From Bacteroidota bacterium (lineage in GTDB: Bacteria; Bacteroidota; Bacteroidia; B-17B0; Aurantibacillaceae): DNA of 61,910 nucleotides. This document shows positions 60,843 through 61,910 of the stretch, in pieces. The notes under the pieces are model-generated. The model was not told the DNA's origin and made no database searches. It was given only the letters and a program-made list of their open reading frames with translations. Each line of letters begins with the position of its first letter. Position 1 is the first letter of the stretch. Position numbers and translations under genes: made by a program. Location: assembly GCA_018267825.1 (NCBI GenBank), contig JAFDXR010000002.1:1-61910 (forward strand), written 5' to 3'.

Positions 60843-61817
60843 TTAGTTTTGATTTGCTTTTAATTTCTTCACAGCCTCAATGAGTTTTGGTACGATGGTG
60901 AATGCATCGCCCACCACGCCGTAGTCTGCCGATTTGAAGAAAGGAGCTTCCTTATCGTTGTTGATCACCACAATGGTTTTACTGCCGTTCACACCAGCCA
61001 GGTGCTGGATAGCGCCGGAGATACCAATGGCAATGTACAGGTTCGGACGAATCGCAATACCGGTTTGACCCACGTGCTCATGGTGCGGACGCCAGTGCAT
61101 ATCGGCCACAGGACGCGAACAGGCTGTAGTGGCTCCCAGCAGTTTGGCCAGCTCCTCTACCATGCCCCAGTTCTCAGGACCTTTGAGACCGCGACCGGCA
61201 CTCACCACGAGTTCTGCTTCAGGCAGCGGAATCATGCCACCCACATCGGTCGATTTCTTTTCTTTGAAAACGATCTTGGAGGCTGGCAAGCTGACTGCGA
61301 AGTCGGCTACAGTAGCTGCATTGTCACCCAGTTTTACAGGGAATGAGTTTGGCAGCAGAGAAATAATTTTAATATCGCTGTTGATGGTATAAACCGCTGT
61401 AGCCTTTCCGGAGAATACATTTTTCTTTACTTCCAGAGCATTGCCGTTTACCGTTGGGTAATCTACCGCACCGGCTACAAGGCCTGCACGCAGTTTGGCC
61501 GACAGGCGTGGTGCCACGGCTTTACCTACCACATCAAACGAGAAAATAATGATTTTGGATCCTTCGGCTTTGGCAGCCTGTTCAACAGCAGATGCAACGA
61601 GCATATTGTCGAGATTAGCCAGGGCGTCGTTTTTCACCGACAGGATTTTTCTGGCGCCGGCTTTTCCAATCTCTTCGAGTTGTGAAGCTTCGGCATTGAA
61701 GGCAATGGCTGTAACGCTGCCACCGGTAAGTTCAGCGATCTTAGCGCCATAGTTTACCGCTTCGAGCGATGCTTTTTTTACTTTGCCTTTATTGATTTCT
61801 GTATAAACTAATACCAT
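60843..61817 (-). CDS. etfA: Electron transfer flavoprotein subunit alpha
   Basis: 324 residues. The N-terminal domain begins [20 protein letters not shown]. The C-terminal FAD domain has [56 protein letters not shown] and a final [16 protein letters not shown], all diagnostic of EtfA. With EtfB it passes electrons from acyl-CoA dehydrogenases to ETF-quinone oxidoreductase. etfB is not in the window; on this strand it would lie upstream, past the end. Confidence 0.96.
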   Translation of the reverse strand: MVLVYTEINKGKVKKASLEAVNYGAKIAELTGGSVTAIAFNAEASQLEEIGKAGARKILSVKNDALANLDNMLVASAVEQAAKAEGSKIIIFSFDVVGKAVAPRLSAKLRAGLVAGAVDYPTVNGNALEVKKNVFSGKATAVYTINSDIKIISLLPNSFPVKLGDNAATVADFAVSLPASKIVFKEKKSTDVGGMIPLPEAELVVSAGRGLKGPENWGMVEELAKLLGATTACSRPVADMHWRPHHEHVGQTGIAIRPNLYIAIGISGAIQHLAGVNGSKTIVVINNDKEAPFFKSADYGVVGDAFTIVPKLIEAVKKLKANQN

Positions 61818-61834
61818 GATAGTTTTGAGTGTTT

Positions 61835-61905
61835 AGTGCTTAGCATTTTAGTTTTTAGTGCTTAGCGTTTAGTGTTTAATTTTAGTGCTTAGCATTTTAG
61901 TTTTT
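61835..61905. repeat. Direct repeats upstream of etfA
   Basis: A perfect 22-nt repeat, AGTGCTTAGCATTTTAG plus five T, at 61835-61856 and 61884-61905 (period 49), with a third partial copy at 61857. It starts 18 bp before the etfA ATG and runs to the window edge. It may continue outside. Confidence 0.85.
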
Positions 61906-61910
61906 GGTGC

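Overview
The window looks like a Bacteroidota (Bacteroidetes) chromosome, most likely from an environmental gliding or secreting lineage. Several large secreted proteins end in type IX secretion (T9SS) C-terminal sorting domains. A DUF2723 membrane protein, many short Bacteroidota-type lipoproteins and promoters with a TAnnTTTG -7 box fit the same assignment. No transposase, integrase, prophage module or CRISPR array was found. I did not attempt a genus-level call.

Layout. 1-7.7 kb: secreted repeat proteins, including a giant T9SS cargo whose sorting domain is cut by an in-frame TAG. 7.8-12.8 kb: a dolichyl-phosphate-type glycosyltransferase, then convergently a membrane GT-C-like protein, a TPR protein and phosphofructokinase. 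13.0-22.7 kb: a nucleotide-sugar block (aminotransferase, UDP-glucose dehydrogenase, UDP-xylose synthase, N-acetyltransferase, oxidoreductase, second UDP-sugar dehydrogenase, dTDP-glucose dehydratase). It is consistent with UDP-GlcNAc(3NAc)A, UDP-xylose and dTDP-4-keto-6-deoxyglucose supply for surface glycans. 22.7-29.2 kb: an accessory island with a RelE-like toxin pair, an XRE regulator with a 34-bp perfect palindromic operator, a beta-helix-like membrane protein, and an 88-bp palindromic element repeated across 5.7 kb. 29.3-43.3 kb: tRNA-Gln and housekeeping or envelope genes (DUF2723, polysaccharide deacetylase, SpoIIE phosphatase, S8 protease, MFS transporter, trans-sulfuration enzyme).

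43.4-54.3 kb is a second accessory region. It holds small lipoproteins, three of whose transcription units are preceded by the same ~57-bp repeat, a decayed fragment of the trans-sulfuration gene, and a SIR2-STAND NTPase that looks like an antiphage sensor. Next to it are two genes (a ComEC-like metallo-beta-lactamase-fold protein and a four-helix membrane protein) bounded by attC-like imperfect palindromes, as in an integron cassette cluster without integrase. A 28-unit, exactly 21-nt-period tandem array follows; it resembles a second, inverted 21-nt array at 25.4 kb.

54.4-61.9 kb: a FadL-type porin with two secreted esterases, a Crp/Fnr regulator, and a beta-oxidation-linked operon (etfA, a rare thioesterase-ACBP fusion, a hotdog protein). 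Candidates for something undescribed are the SIR2-STAND gene with its cassette neighbours, the paired 21-nt arrays and the 88-bp element family.
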